A DNA stretch of 64,000 nucleotides from Anisus vortex. Its lineage: Eukaryota; Mollusca; Gastropoda; Planorbidae. Within the stretch, counting starts at the first letter, position 1; each line of letters begins with the position of its first letter. A program made the translations under genes and the position numbers. The notes beneath the pieces were generated by a model. The model was given only the letters and a program-made list of their open reading frames with translations. It ran no database searches and was not told the origin of the DNA. Shown here in pieces: positions 1-11,600 of the stretch. Location of the stretch: the NCBI GenBank assembly GCA_949126835.1, contig OX421502.1, positions 34,560,982-34,624,981 of the forward strand, read 5' to 3'.

Positions 1-773
1 AAGAATTAAAATTTGATAATTTATTATTTCAACCTCAGCTATAATTGATACAAGTAACAAAAACCAAAGGAAAGCTTATCTCAGGATTCTTGACATGTTT
101 CTGTGTCCACTACAACTTAAATCAGGGATCCATTTCATGCATTGGAGCTTGTGTTTTGCAAATTTTCTCCAACTTTTACAATTGTGAATTCTTCAATAAG
201 ATTTATTTGTAATGTATAGTTTCCTGGATCCCTGCTACATCAGCTACATCATATTTACAGTACTGCACCATAAGGGTCATGTAAAGTCGTGCTATGGAAA
301 ATCACTGCAGTGTTCTTTCTATGATGCCCCAAGTACATTATTATTTTACTGGTTTGCATAGCATCTAGTCTTCTGAAAAGACAAAACACAACCTCTCGGC
401 TCATGTGTAGAACAGCAACTGATTTTATTGGGACCAGGTTACACAGGGCCGCCCATGATCTTAAGGGCACTCTACTAAAACAAACAATATGACGCCCACT
501 GAACATTGACACAAACATACAGTACATTTTAGCACAAAGGATATTACAGTTTATCTCAAACTGAAAAGTGGGGAAATTTGTCAAACACTGATTTAAATAC
601 TCAGGCAAAATATTGAAACAATTCCACATCAGAATTATTGTCCAAAGAGCATTTTCTTTTCTTTTAAATGAATAAGGGCAGGTAGAGAATTACTTGTGAT
701 AAAAATAGAAAATATCTTGATGCAAAAAATACATGAAACTATTAGATGGTTGTCTTTATTTTTCACCCACCAG
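1..773. other. Left-edge noncoding sequence
   Basis: No exon or named repeat could be supported here. The part next to 774 is the intron upstream of a folate-receptor-like exon and ends in a pyrimidine-rich acceptor (ttcacccaccag). The earlier exons of that gene must lie further left, mostly or wholly outside the window. The open frames present are short and resemble nothing recognised. Confidence 0.5.
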
Positions 774-909
774 GATTCTAAAAAGTTCAGAAAGGAGAGA
801 TTTCTGAATGTGCCACTCTGCAAAAGTGAATGTAACCGTTGGTGGGAAGCTTGTCGAAATGATATCACTTGTTTGAAGAATTGGGCTGTTGGTTTCAATT
901 GGTCCTCAG
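774..909 (+). CDS. Folate-receptor-like, penultimate coding exon
   Basis: 136 nt, preceded by cccaccag and followed by gtaatg. It starts in phase 0 and ends after the first base of a Gly codon. It contains four Cys and the paired Trp typical of the family. Confidence 0.85.
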
Positions 910-2369
910 GTAATGTTGCTTACAAGAAAAGTTTATACTCATTCATTTTCTTTGGCTTTGATGTGAATAGCTTCCCTTTAAAAGTAAACTTCTATGCTAA
1001 AGCTCTACTGGGCTGGCCATTTAAGCTGGGCACATGGATTTTGTGATTATGACCATACAAGGGGCATTGTGGGGCGATCACAATACTTATCTGGCTATCT
1101 TCCATAAAAGCATACTAGGGGATGTGTGGCCAGCACAATGCCCAGCCGCCTTTACTTTACCACAACTAGTGTCAGGTACCCATCAGAGTTGGGTAGACTC
1201 AGGCAGACATGCCTACCGTTCCGCTTTTGGCGTATTTGTTCCGCTTTTTTATTAAAAAACACACTTTGTTACGCCGATCCGCTTTTTACTAGTTTTGTTA
1301 CGCCAAATTGGAAAGTTTGGGTTTTTCATGTGTTGAAATATAGTCCGTGTCTAGGTTGATAAATCAAAGACATAAATAAGGTCACAATGATATAATTATT
1401 ATTACTTGGGTTTTATGGGTTTTTTAAAAGACATATTCTAGTCTTTTCTAACGTTTTTTTTTGCGGTATTACACGTGTTTGGCAATGAATCTTATTTTCC
1501 TTTACTGTATTGCCAAGATTGTGAAAATGTCTCAACTTCCTGGCTCAGAAAGTTTAAATCTGATTTGTTCAAACTGTAAAAAAACAGACAGTTTTATAGG
1601 AAGGAATATTCAGAGGAGTTTATTCAGCAAAGAAAAACGTGGATTTAGGCCTAATGTTCTTTGTACTAAGCTCTTACTCTTAGTCTTAGATCTAGATCGA
1701 TTGCGTACTGTCTGTAAAACGTAGGCCTACCTACATTTTATATTTAAATAGTGAAATAGTAAATAGATGGGTATGTTCCTCTTTTTTTTTTTTTTGTTAT
1801 AAAAGATTGTTACATAAAGAGTGTTCCGCTTTTTTGTTGAAAAATCCTCTTTTTCATCAAGATTGTTCCTCTTTTTAGTCCTTAGGGGTAGGCATGTCTG
1901 CTCAGGGACACCCTCAAGTCCCAGGAAAAAATCCTAGCCGGCATCAGGATTCGAACCCAGAACCTTCGGATCGCCAGTCAAACGCGCTGCCGCTCGACCA
2001 CCATGTACCTTTAACATTATTGGTCAATTTGTTTTTTTTTCATCTCCAGGAATCAACACGTGCCCTGAGAACAGTAAATGTCAACCGTTCCATCAAATGT
2101 ATAAAAACTCTGAGGACTTTTGTCAGAATCTAATGGGAGGCTCTTTTAAAGTTGTGGACACAGAGGACTGTTTTTACCTGTGGTTTGATCCGAGTTCTAC
2201 AAAACGGAACGAGAGGGTAGCCAGGAAGAAAGCCTCTGAAATTCTAGGAGTGCCTTATGTGGAAAGTGACGGCTGGCAGGGGTCAACAGACGGGTCGTGT
2301 TTCTTAGTTCTAAATCCTTGTCTTGTTTTACTTTGTATTTTAATATTTAGCTTATTGTCGTTCTATTAA
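774..2369 (+). CDS. Folate-receptor-like protein, last two coding exons (5' partial)
   Basis: Two exons, 774-909 and 2050-2369, join in frame through a Gly codon split after its first base (donor cag|gtaatg, acceptor ctccag|ga). The first exon encodes the Cys/Trp-rich block (ERFLNVPLCKSEC, RWWEACR, FNWSSG) that aligns with vertebrate folate receptors. The second has the CQPFH motif, FCQNLMGG, LWFDP and the NERVARKKAS stretch that align with the folate receptor C-terminus. A hydrophobic tail rich in Leu/Val/Ile ends the protein at TAA 2367-2369, as expected of a GPI-anchor signal. Family members bind folate or related ligands at the cell surface or when secreted. The exact ligand cannot be read here. 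AATAAA at 2475-2480 is a candidate polyA signal. The intron carries a SINE interrupted by another element. The N-terminal half lies outside the window. Confidence 0.85.
1105..2003 (-). repeat. tRNA-derived SINE (family 1), split by a TIR element
   Basis: Read on the - strand, the segment near 2003 starts as a tRNA-like head with an A-box-like GGTCGAGCGGCAG and a B box GGTTCGAATCC. It then runs through the family's conserved body (gggtgtccctgag, ctacccaactctgatgggtacct, aaagtaaaggcggctgggcattgtg). Bases 1204-1900 are a foreign insertion. The 3' boundary near 1105 is approximate. Confidence 0.75.
1204..1900. mobile_element. 697-bp TIR element inserted in a SINE
   Basis: The ends are perfect 14-bp inverted repeats: CAGACATGCCTACC at 1204-1217 and its reverse complement at 1887-1900. 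CTCAGG flanks both sides (1198-1203 and 1901-1906), a 6-bp target duplication that restores an uninterrupted SINE when one copy is removed. The interior is AT-rich with repeated TTCCGCTTTTT-like stretches near both ends and no recognisable transposase, so it is non-autonomous. The superfamily was not assigned. Confidence 0.75.
2050..2369 (+). CDS. Folate-receptor-like, terminal coding exon
   Basis: The exon starts after tctccag. It encodes the conserved CQPFH and WFDP motifs and a C-terminal hydrophobic stretch of about 22 residues, ending in TAA. Confidence 0.85.
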
Positions 2370-3552
2370 TACTTTAAATTTAAATGTCAAAATAATGTTG
2401 TTTCTGGGAATTAATTTTTTTTATTGATTAAATATCACGTATACACTTTTGTAAATCACTTTAAAAAATAATTGAATAAATTTTAGAATAGGCTATAATT
2501 TATAGAATAACAATTATTGGTCCAAACAAGGTCTGTTGCTTGGCTTTGTCTGTCAAGAAGTTTTTTAGGGAACATTTTTTGTCTAATTTCACAATCAGGT
2601 CTGTAGGGTTTTCATTTTTTTTTTAAAAGCACAGAATCTAGAATCCTACACATTTATCTGTTTATTTCCCATCTTCTTCTTTTTCATGAACAGTCCTGTT
2701 GGTCATACCAGTCATACCCTGTTTGTACAATTGTTGAAGGTAAATGAAAACAACTGCTCAAGTAATATTGATAAATTTGAGCTGCATATCTTGAGCTATG
2801 GAGCCTGATCTCTGAATCATTTTGTTTGTTATTCTCTCAGGACCTATATAATAAGTATAAAATTTGATAGATTAAAAAATGACAATACACTGAAGCGGCT
2901 TAAAATTTCTTTATGACACCTTCCAGAGAAGCCTCATACATATCAGTCTGAGCCTTGTGCTCTCCAAACAGGGTTTCGCTTTGTTTAATGCACGTCTTAA
3001 AATTGTAATTTACAACTACGCCTCTTTTGAATCATATATTTAGCACCATGGGTATTTAAAATAAATAGTTTGCATTCAAATGAGTAAATCTGTGTACAAT
3101 TTTAATATTTCTCTGCACAGTTTCTACATTGCTTTTTTTTTTTTTAAATAATGACATTTTAAGTCATAAAAGTTACAAAACTATAAGTACTTGTTCAATG
3201 TGGGTTAATTTTAGAGTCCACGTTAAACTAAGTGGAAGCTTTTAAAAGAATTTTGGGAAAATAAAATTTTCCTAAAAGAATCTCGTGTGCACAATATCTG
3301 CTCACCATACTTGATTGGAATACTGGTGCAGGCTTGTAATGTCTTATACAAGACTGGTTGTTGTTTTTTATTTTAACATTAATTTAAACTTGTGCTTATG
3401 TAATTTTTTTATTTCATACCGAGCCATTTTGTTAATGCAACAGCATAATTCAATTATTAATTCGAGTGTTGTTTGAAAAAAAATAATTTCAGTGATATGA
3501 ATTTTGTTTAACTCTATTTTGTTTTAACTACGCGGTACTCTATTTAAACAGT
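2370..3552. other. 3' UTR and flanking AT-rich sequence
   Basis: This follows the folate-receptor-like stop codon. Apart from the AATAAA at 2475-2480 I see only AT-rich sequence with T homopolymers and no supported gene. Confidence 0.5.
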
Positions 3553-4154
3553 AGTTTTATAGCAATGACTGAATATAAAAGACATGCATAGTTTTATAGC
3601 AATGACTGAACATAAAAGACATGCATAGTTTTATAGCAATGACTGAATATAAAAGACATGCATAGTTTTATAGCAATGACTGAATATAAAAGACATGCAT
3701 AGTTTTATAGCAATGACTGAATATAAAAGACATGCATAGTTTTATAGCAATGACTGAACATAAAAGACATGCATAGTTTTATAGCAATGACTGAATATAA
3801 AAGACATGCATAGTTTTATAGCAATGACTGAACATAAAAGACATGCATAGTTTTATAGCAATGACTGAATATAAAAGACATGCATAGTTTTATAGCAATG
3901 ACTGAATATAAAAGACATGCATAGTTTTATAGCAATGACTGAATATAAAAGACATGCATAGTTTTATAGCAATGACTGAATATAAAAGACATGCATAGTT
4001 TTATAGCAATGACTGAACATAAAAGACATGCATAGTTTTATAGCAATGACTGAATATAAAAGACATGCATAGTTTTATAGCAATGACTGAATATAAAAGA
4101 CATGCATAGTTTTATAGCAATGACTGAATATAAAAGACATGCATAGTTTTATAG
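3553..4154. repeat. 37-bp minisatellite, about 16.3 copies
   Basis: The unit begins AGTTTTATAGCAATGACTGA and continues through a TATAAAAGACATGCAT-like half. Copies differ almost only by gaATAT versus gaACAT. Sixteen full units plus 10 bp fit exactly in 602 bp, so there is no length variation between units and the array is recent. Confidence 0.95.
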
Positions 4155-7100
4155 ATGGAGCTGGATCTTTAAAAGTCAGCACCAAAAAAAGTCTCAATAC
4201 CGCTAACATATTATATTCAAGTTTTTTTAAAATTGAAAACTGGAAATATTTTTGTTGTATAATAGCTTTCTATGGCATAGATTAGCATGTATTGACAAAT
4301 ATCATTTGTGTGTAAACTATTTAATATTGATCTCTTTGTTATATTAATATGAAAAACTTATTTAAGTTTTGTAAAAAAGAGCGATGCATAACTTCTGTTG
4401 TGCCTGTTACCTAGCTATGCTTTAGTTCTACCTCTTTGTGAAGTAAGGGATTATGCTAGTGAACAATACTATTATTTTATCATATCTTCTATTATTTTTA
4501 TACTTTATTTAATGAGTTATAATAACATACTTTAAATTGCACAGTAATTGGGAAGTGTCCAGACATAGACATGTATGTTGTTATAGATTTGACATGTTGT
4601 TGTATACTTCTAATAACTAGTATTATGGAATTGTAATGAGATAATGTATTAGATTTGTCATTATATTTTTTTATGTTGCATAATTCTTTGTATTTGTAAC
4701 CAAATTTTATATTTACAATTATAATTCATTGCCATAGGAAAGAAAATGTGATTGCCCCAAGTACCCGGTATTTATTTCACCATATTTTTACATGTTTTTT
4801 TTCTGATGAAAAGTAAATAATCCCTAGCTAGTTGATTTATAATCCCTCGCTAGTTGGTTTCATCATTATCTTGTTTTTTGTATCAGTTCTAAGTGTGAAT
4901 TCTTTCTGTTATTGTTTTTCTCTATCAACTAAAGATAATAGTTGACAACTATATTGAATATTGAAATATATATTGAAAAAAATATTGTCCAAGCTATTCA
5001 ATACAAATGACAGATTCTCAAAATGTCAAGTAAGGGTATAGTTTTTTTTAAATATATTTGTGGGGGTGGGGGGAGACTGGACACCCTAAAATGAACTGAA
5101 GATGAAATATTTCACCAATTGTCAGAATTTCAGTTTTCTTGTTTGTTTTATTTTTTAAATAAAATCTTCCTCAGATAAAACTCTTTCAATTTGTTGATAT
5201 CTTTGTGCTTTGTGATAAAATTTGATTTGCATTGACTGTGTTTTTTTAAATATATTTTTACACAATTCACACACATGGTTAATTTTTTTTAACAAAAAAA
5301 AATTAATTTACATGAAGATAAAAAAAACTCATACTAAATGGAAGAAAAAATCATGTCACCGTTTTTTTTATCTCTTTTTTCTTACTAGTTTTGCTTAAAT
5401 TTTATTTGTTGCCTCCCTTGTATTATTATAAATAAAATTATAAATAAATTTTCTTGTTATGCATGAGGGCTAATGATTGCCTTTTAATTTATTCAATGAT
5501 TATTTTTTTGTAACATAACAATAAGATTAACTTCTACTTTTTTGGTGCGTCGGGATGTTATTCGGAATATTGTTTGTATTTTTACTTTCACAATTATTAT
5601 GATATGAATATGTTTTTGATTCCATACCGCTGAACATTTAACAGCAGACTTATTATTATTTCACTTCTAGTGTTGTGCAAACTACGCCAGATTTTTAAAA
5701 TGCCTCACTATTTACCTAAGTTTTTTTTTTTTTGTTATCTTTCTTCATTTTTTTTCATTTTTGTTTTGCTTTGTATTATGATAATCAAGTGGAAAATTGA
5801 TTGTTTGATTCGATAATAGTTAGTATTTTTTGTTTTCATAGTAACAACCAAAAATAGAAAAACTATTTATTTCAATGAAACATGGAGGATGAATGAACAT
5901 TAAATTGATTAAAAATGTGTTATTGATTTTAACTCGATATTAAAATGTAGCGAACAGTTGTGTTGACTTGACTTGTTATTAATAATATTAAATTAAAAAT
6001 AATATACTATCTGAAAGAAAAAAACAACATAAATACAAAACAATAAAAAAGGTAAAAAATATTTTTAAAAAATATAAAATAATATTTCAATGCAATATAA
6101 AACTAAGGTGAGAAAGATTTTTTCGGTATTTAATTTATGTTCTTGCTTATTGTATCAATAAAACAGTATTGATAATGTTTCTTTCGGTATTTAGTTTTTA
6201 TTTTATATTGTTGCTGCCAAGCTTATAGTACCCGGTATTTGAAAGTAATCATTTATAAGCCTAACTTGTTTTTTTATAATTCGTATCATTTAATTTATAG
6301 AGTGTATAAAGTCGCCTTTTAAAGGATATTCTCAATAGCAACGTAAATCCATTAAATAATTAAAACATGTGGTTACGTTTACTTAAAAGGATAATGCAAA
6401 CATCAATAATGAAAAAAGAAATAATTTCATAGACATTACGTCATACGCTAGTATTTTGTTTAAAGTAAACCATTGAAACTCTCCAAGCCAAGTTGCGGTG
6501 CGTAACTTTTAAAAAAGGTCTCGCCACATTAAAAAAACAACAGTAGAATTGGGAAAACCCGGAAAGACCCTCGCGTTCAACATAGTAAATGTCGCGTTCA
6601 ACATAGTAAATGAACGGAAGTGGCCATTTGCTTTGTACCGTTATATTTATTTGCATAGATGGATATGACATTTTGGATTTTTTAAATCAACACATTTATG
6701 ATTATAAGTGATAAAATAAAATTATCTTTTGGAGGACGTTTCCAATTTATACATTTAATTTTTGGCCCGAATAGTCAAACGGCTTAGGAGCCTATAGCGA
6801 ACAAACATATATATATATATAAATAAATAAATATATAAACAAACATATAAACAAACTCACGGTAATTATATGTTGATGATAGAAGGGAAAATTAGCCAAT
6901 GAAAAAGGGGGGCGGTGAGCCGAAAAAGGTTGAGAACCTATGATCTACACTGATTGATAACCAACTAATATAAAATCTAAAGATAAATAGGTGATAAACA
7001 TTTGTTTAAAATTATCATTTAGATGGCAAGTGGAGAAAAAGCAGTTAGCAAAGGTTAACCTTGAACTTTTAATATCGAATGACATTTCGTTGATAGCAGA

Positions 7101-7570
7101 CGGCTGGTAATTTAGTGGTGAACGATTCAGGTATGTTTACTTTAGATAAATGTGTTGGTTTTAAGATTTAAATTTGTCAAATTAGTTTACGCCTATATAA
7201 AATATCAGATTAACATTTCGAAATGGTATTAAGCGGCTCTTTAAAAAAAAAAAAGAATCAATGAATATATGGAAGTAATTAGCCTTGCCTATAAACTTTT
7301 GGGTAACACAAATTCAATAGGGATTTAAATTTCATCGTTTTTGTGCTAAAGTGATGCCAATAGTTCTCTCTCCATCGGAATAAAATGTCTTGTCTAATTA
7401 TGCTTTTAAAAAAAAAAACTTATTTTTATTAGACATGGAAAATTCCAGAGACTCAAAAAAATCTTCTGTATACAAGTCCGCGCAAAATTTTTGATCTTCC
7501 CGACGGAATGTATATTCATTCTAATTGATAAATTCAATATTTTCCAAGTTTAACTAGACAAAATACACTT
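4155..7570. other. AT-rich intergenic DNA
   Basis: No gene supported. It contains homopolymers, a TA/TAAA-rich microsatellite (about 6806-6860), and a detached right end of a hAT-like element at about 6906-6937 (ggttgagaacctatg) matching the terminus of the element at 15997-18792. Confidence 0.5.
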
Positions 7571-7578
7571 CTGACAAG

Positions 7579-7796
7579 CAGGGGCGAAGCCAGAAATTTT
7601 TTCCAGGGGGGGCTGAACTTTCGCGTGACAAATATTTACCAAATACCAGGGGGGGCTAAACTTTCGCGTGACAAAGATTTACCAAATTTTTAGCGAATTT
7701 AGTGCATATTTTAAAAAAATCAGTTGAAAAAAATATTATTTTTTTAATTCCAGGGGGGGCTTTGCCCCCCTCAGCCCCCCTGTGGCTTCGCCCCTG
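7579..7796. mobile_element. hAT-type MITE, 218 bp
   Basis: The ends are CAGGGGCGAAGCCA and TGGCTTCGCCCCTG, a 14-bp inverted pair. The 8-bp flank CTGACAAG occurs on both sides (7571-7578 and 7797-7804), the hallmark of hAT insertion. Inside is a short direct repeat containing CTTTCGCGTGACAAA. It has no coding capacity. Confidence 0.9.
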
Positions 7797-8332
7797 CTGA
7801 CAAGAGTAACACCGATATTCAAATCACTAAACCTAGAAACACTAAGAGGACAGAAGTTGAGAGGCCGGCTTTTCCTGCGGTTTGTTCACCGGACTGTCAA
7901 CCGATACTCCTGCAGGAGTTTTGGGCTTAGTGGACGTAATAATCTTTTATTTAGAAGGAATGTCTGTAAACAAAAAACAGAGTAAAGTAGTAGGCCCTAA
8001 TAATAATAAGTAATACATTAAACTCTAATTTAGAAAAACTACCCAATAACAACCTGTTGCAACGCTCAAATAAACATAAGGACAAAAACACTTTCCTTAT
8101 CACTTATGCGAGAACAAATGCATATAAGTTATTATAAGGACTCTTTCTTCTTGAGTGGCATTCGGTCATGAAATGGGTTACCTGAACAAACTAGGAAAAC
8201 CAGTACCGGTAACTTAACATCATTTAAAACATTAATAAAGATGCAAGACTAGACTCGGACCACGGATGAGCGTAGGACGCAATAATCTTCTTTAAAGAAG
8301 AAGCTTCAGTAATATATAAGATAAGATAAAAT
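7797..8332 (+). repeat. LINE 3' end fragment (family A) carrying a SINE
   Basis: It encodes degraded pieces of a reverse-transcriptase C-terminus, including a frame related to the [19 protein letters not shown] signature seen better at 15711-15996. It ends in the family's tail: GGACGCAATAATCTTCTTTA, then a TATAAGATAAGATA run. A SINE-like insertion occupies about 7862-7985. Confidence 0.7.
7862..7985 (+). repeat. SINE (family 2) fragment with LINE-type tail
   Basis: It shares ggccggct...tcctgcggtt.gttcaccgga and gcaggagttttgggc with the fuller copy at 14575-14755. It ends in GTGGACGTAATAATCTT and GAATGTCTGTAAAC, close to the tail of LINE family A. The central part is shorter than in the other copy. 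Confidence 0.6.
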
Positions 8333-8537
8333 ATTGATTAGGTTAATGTTGAAAAAAATACTTTGAGGAAGGCGGGAAAAGTTTGTGAGACTTGGTATCC
8401 TGGTTTCTATAGTGAGCAAGTGGGCAAGTTGTGTTTTTTTTTCAAGTATTTCTACTTCTGCACATTTATTTATTTTTAGCTTCCGATTTTTACCGCATTG
8501 TAAACATGTTCGGGTATTATTGTTTTTGTTCTCCAGA

Positions 8538-8695
8538 ATGAATTTCGCTTCATTCGTAGTCAGCACGTTAATGCTGGTTGTTCACGTGACCGCTCTTGAC
8601 AATGGATTAGCCCTGACGCCACCAATGGGATGGTTGTCTTGGCAACGTTTCCGATGCATCACTGACTGCACTAATGATCCTCTAAACTGTATTAG
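8538..8695 (+). CDS. Copy A exon 1 (signal peptide)
   Basis: 158 nt, phase 2 at the end. The Met at 8538 is followed directly by a hydrophobic signal sequence and then the mature N-terminal LDNGLA...PPMGWLSW motif. The donor is attag|gcaagt, where copy B has attag|gtacat. Using the nearby GT at 8701 would put exon 2 out of frame. Confidence 0.85.
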
Positions 8696-11600
8696 GCAAG
8701 TAAACACATTTAAATATGTACAAGTATGAGAGGGTGGGGCTTAAAGTCACAGGGGCAACTAGTCACAACGGTACTACAAATACTAAATTGGATCACAAAA
8801 GTAAAATATGACACTACATTTGAGCTGCTTGAAGATAGAATAGCAAAGGGAAGCTACTCACCTTTTCTTTTTATCGTCCGGTCTAGCTTACCAAAAATAC
8901 ATACCGGGTACAGTAGTTAAAATGTGACCTGTAGTTTCACTATTTTATAAAAAAAATTTTTCTATAAAATCAATGACTAGCTTATCCATATGACTAAAAA
9001 AACAAACACTAAATTAACTCCTAATGCTCATATATTAATGTTACGAATTCAGGTTTAGCCTATAATATCTCGACTTCTTCCAATCCTCATCTTGAAAAAT
9101 GTAGGCAATGCATCTGAATTATTACTAGAATCTAGAGTTTGTCCATGGAAATTCAAACTGCTGTGGGTTCACAGCTCTTTCCAGAGACAGATTATATATC
9201 TCACAGAAACACGTCAACATATTTTGTAGTGTATGCCTATAAGCCATGGGTTGGGAGGTGATAGGGTTTAACTATTTTTGAAATGAAATATTTTTTTAGC
9301 TTTTCTACCCTCGCCTTAGTGCACGACGATAGATCTAGTGCAGGTGTCAGGAACCTTTTTTTTTTTGAGAGAGCCATGTACACCACATACTATGAAAAGT
9401 AATTCTGTGAGAGCCATACATTATGTTTAAAACTAAAAATTTCAAGTAAATGTGTGCATTTTGTGTAATTTCAACACTAAAAGTACAATAATTATGTCTC
9501 TGAATTCTTCTGATGCTGAGCTGCAGTAGACTTTAGCTAATTTGTAGAATGAAATATTGATATGCAATTAATATGTAGATCAAAAAGTCTAAAAAAAAAC
9601 ATTTTTTTAATAATGGAACACTAGTCTGCGAGCCAGATGCAGCCATCAAAAGAGCCACATCTGGCTCGCGAGCCATGGCTTCCCGACCCCTGATCTAGTG
9701 GATTAGGGAATAATTTTAGCTTGCCACTTGACGATGCTTGTCACTTGACGACCTTTCTGAAGTTGACTCACTTGTGACAGGATCAGACTGTATTAAATGT
9801 AGGCATAGACTACGGTAAAAACTATTTTTGTCATCATGTAAACCAGAAACACACATCTATATAAGTAGATTGTTAGACCAACTCAATGCAGTACCAGTGT
9901 TAGCCTCACCGTTTGCTAGTTGATTTGGCCCGTTTTCGCTTGACCGGATTAGTACAAAAAGTGTTTCAAAACATTCGTGCTACAAAACATTCGTATTTTT
10001 GGTTAACAGACTTGAATCCCACTTCTCTTCGAGAGAATACGAGCTGCGGTTACTTTCTTATATGGCTCGGAGAACGAATTCCGCTGTAGCACGCCACACT
10101 GATATATTACCATATACGTTCGGCACAAACGGTTGGCCGCCCCTGTCCACTCTTAAGATCCTGCAAGGCGGGGCAATGAAATGGCGCGTGCTCGATCGTC
10201 TCTTCAGCGTCCTCGCAGGATCGACACCGCGGATTCAAGGTGGGGGAGCCTAACCCTACTAAATAAGGCTCCCCTATCGGGCTATCATGGACTGTTCCAT
10301 TCTGCGGAGCTTTCACAATGGGTCAGCTCGACTTTGCCGTTTTATATCCTGCCACATGCTTCTTGTTAACATGGCTTGTGGTATGTTTACATCTTTATAG
10401 AACTGGATACACAAACAATACAAAGTGTCGAAGAGTTTGTTACGTTCAAAACAAGCTAGTATTTTGACTTAGTGATTTTCTATTTTGTAGCGAGCGGCTA
10501 TACAAAGACATGGCTGATCGTCTGGCTGCTGACGGCTACAGGGAGGCTGGCTACGTGTACGTCAACATTGACGACTGCTGGGCAGCTTTGCAAAGAGATC
10601 CGGAGACCATGCAGTTAGTCGCAGACCCCGTATGCTTTCCTAGTGGCATCAAGGCACTGGCTGACTATGTGAGCGGAAATGACCGTATCTCCCCATGACA
10701 ATGTCATTAGATTGTAATTAGACTTGATTACACTGTGGTTTGTCGTGACTGTTGGATTCTTAGAAAAATATACACATACAACAAAGCCCATTACATACAT
10801 ACGTGAATTATAAAAACTTATCCAATGACGTATATAGCGAACCCAACCCCTAACGAGGGCTGGTTTAAACATTACGCAAAACAAATCATGAGCTTAGGGC
10901 AGGGGTCGGGAACCTTTTTTCTGAGAGAGCCATGTACACCACATATTTTGAAAAGTAATTCTGTAAGAGCCATACATTATGTTTAAAACTAAAAATTCTA
11001 GTAAATGTGTGCATTTTGTGTGATTTTAACACTAAAAGTACAATAATTATGTCTCTGAATTCTTCCGATGCTGAGCTGCAGTATACTTTAACTCATTTGT
11101 AGAATGAAATATTGATACAAAAAACTATGTAGATCTATAAAAAAAACATTTTTTAAATACTCGAACATTTGTCCGCGAGCCAGATGCAGCCATCAAAAGA
11201 GCCTCATATGGCTCGCGAGCCATGGGTTCCCGACCCCTGGCTTAGGGCATCTAGAAACCACATGGAATTTACATAGCACTAGTTTACCATGTTCCATGGT
11301 AAGGGCGGGGCACCAACATCGTTTTAGTGATTAAGGCTTAATCCGTCTAGAACAGTATAAATGCAATAGGCCTAAATATAATCTTTAGAAAATTTGAAAG
11401 TATTTTTACAAATGTATAACCGCATGTTAACTTGAATACTAACATAATGTACAATAATTTCAATAATTTGTTAGCTCTGTAGAAATGTCTTTATGATTAT
11501 TACAAACAAAATATAAGGAGAATAAATATTTGTTTATCCCCGGTTTTGTAACAAAAAGAAAGGATGGGGGGGGGGGGAGGAGGAATTGTGGACGTCGTTT

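Noticed and set aside
3553..4154. CRISPR-like array
   Set aside because: Contiguous 37-bp tandem units without spacers, in a eukaryotic genome.
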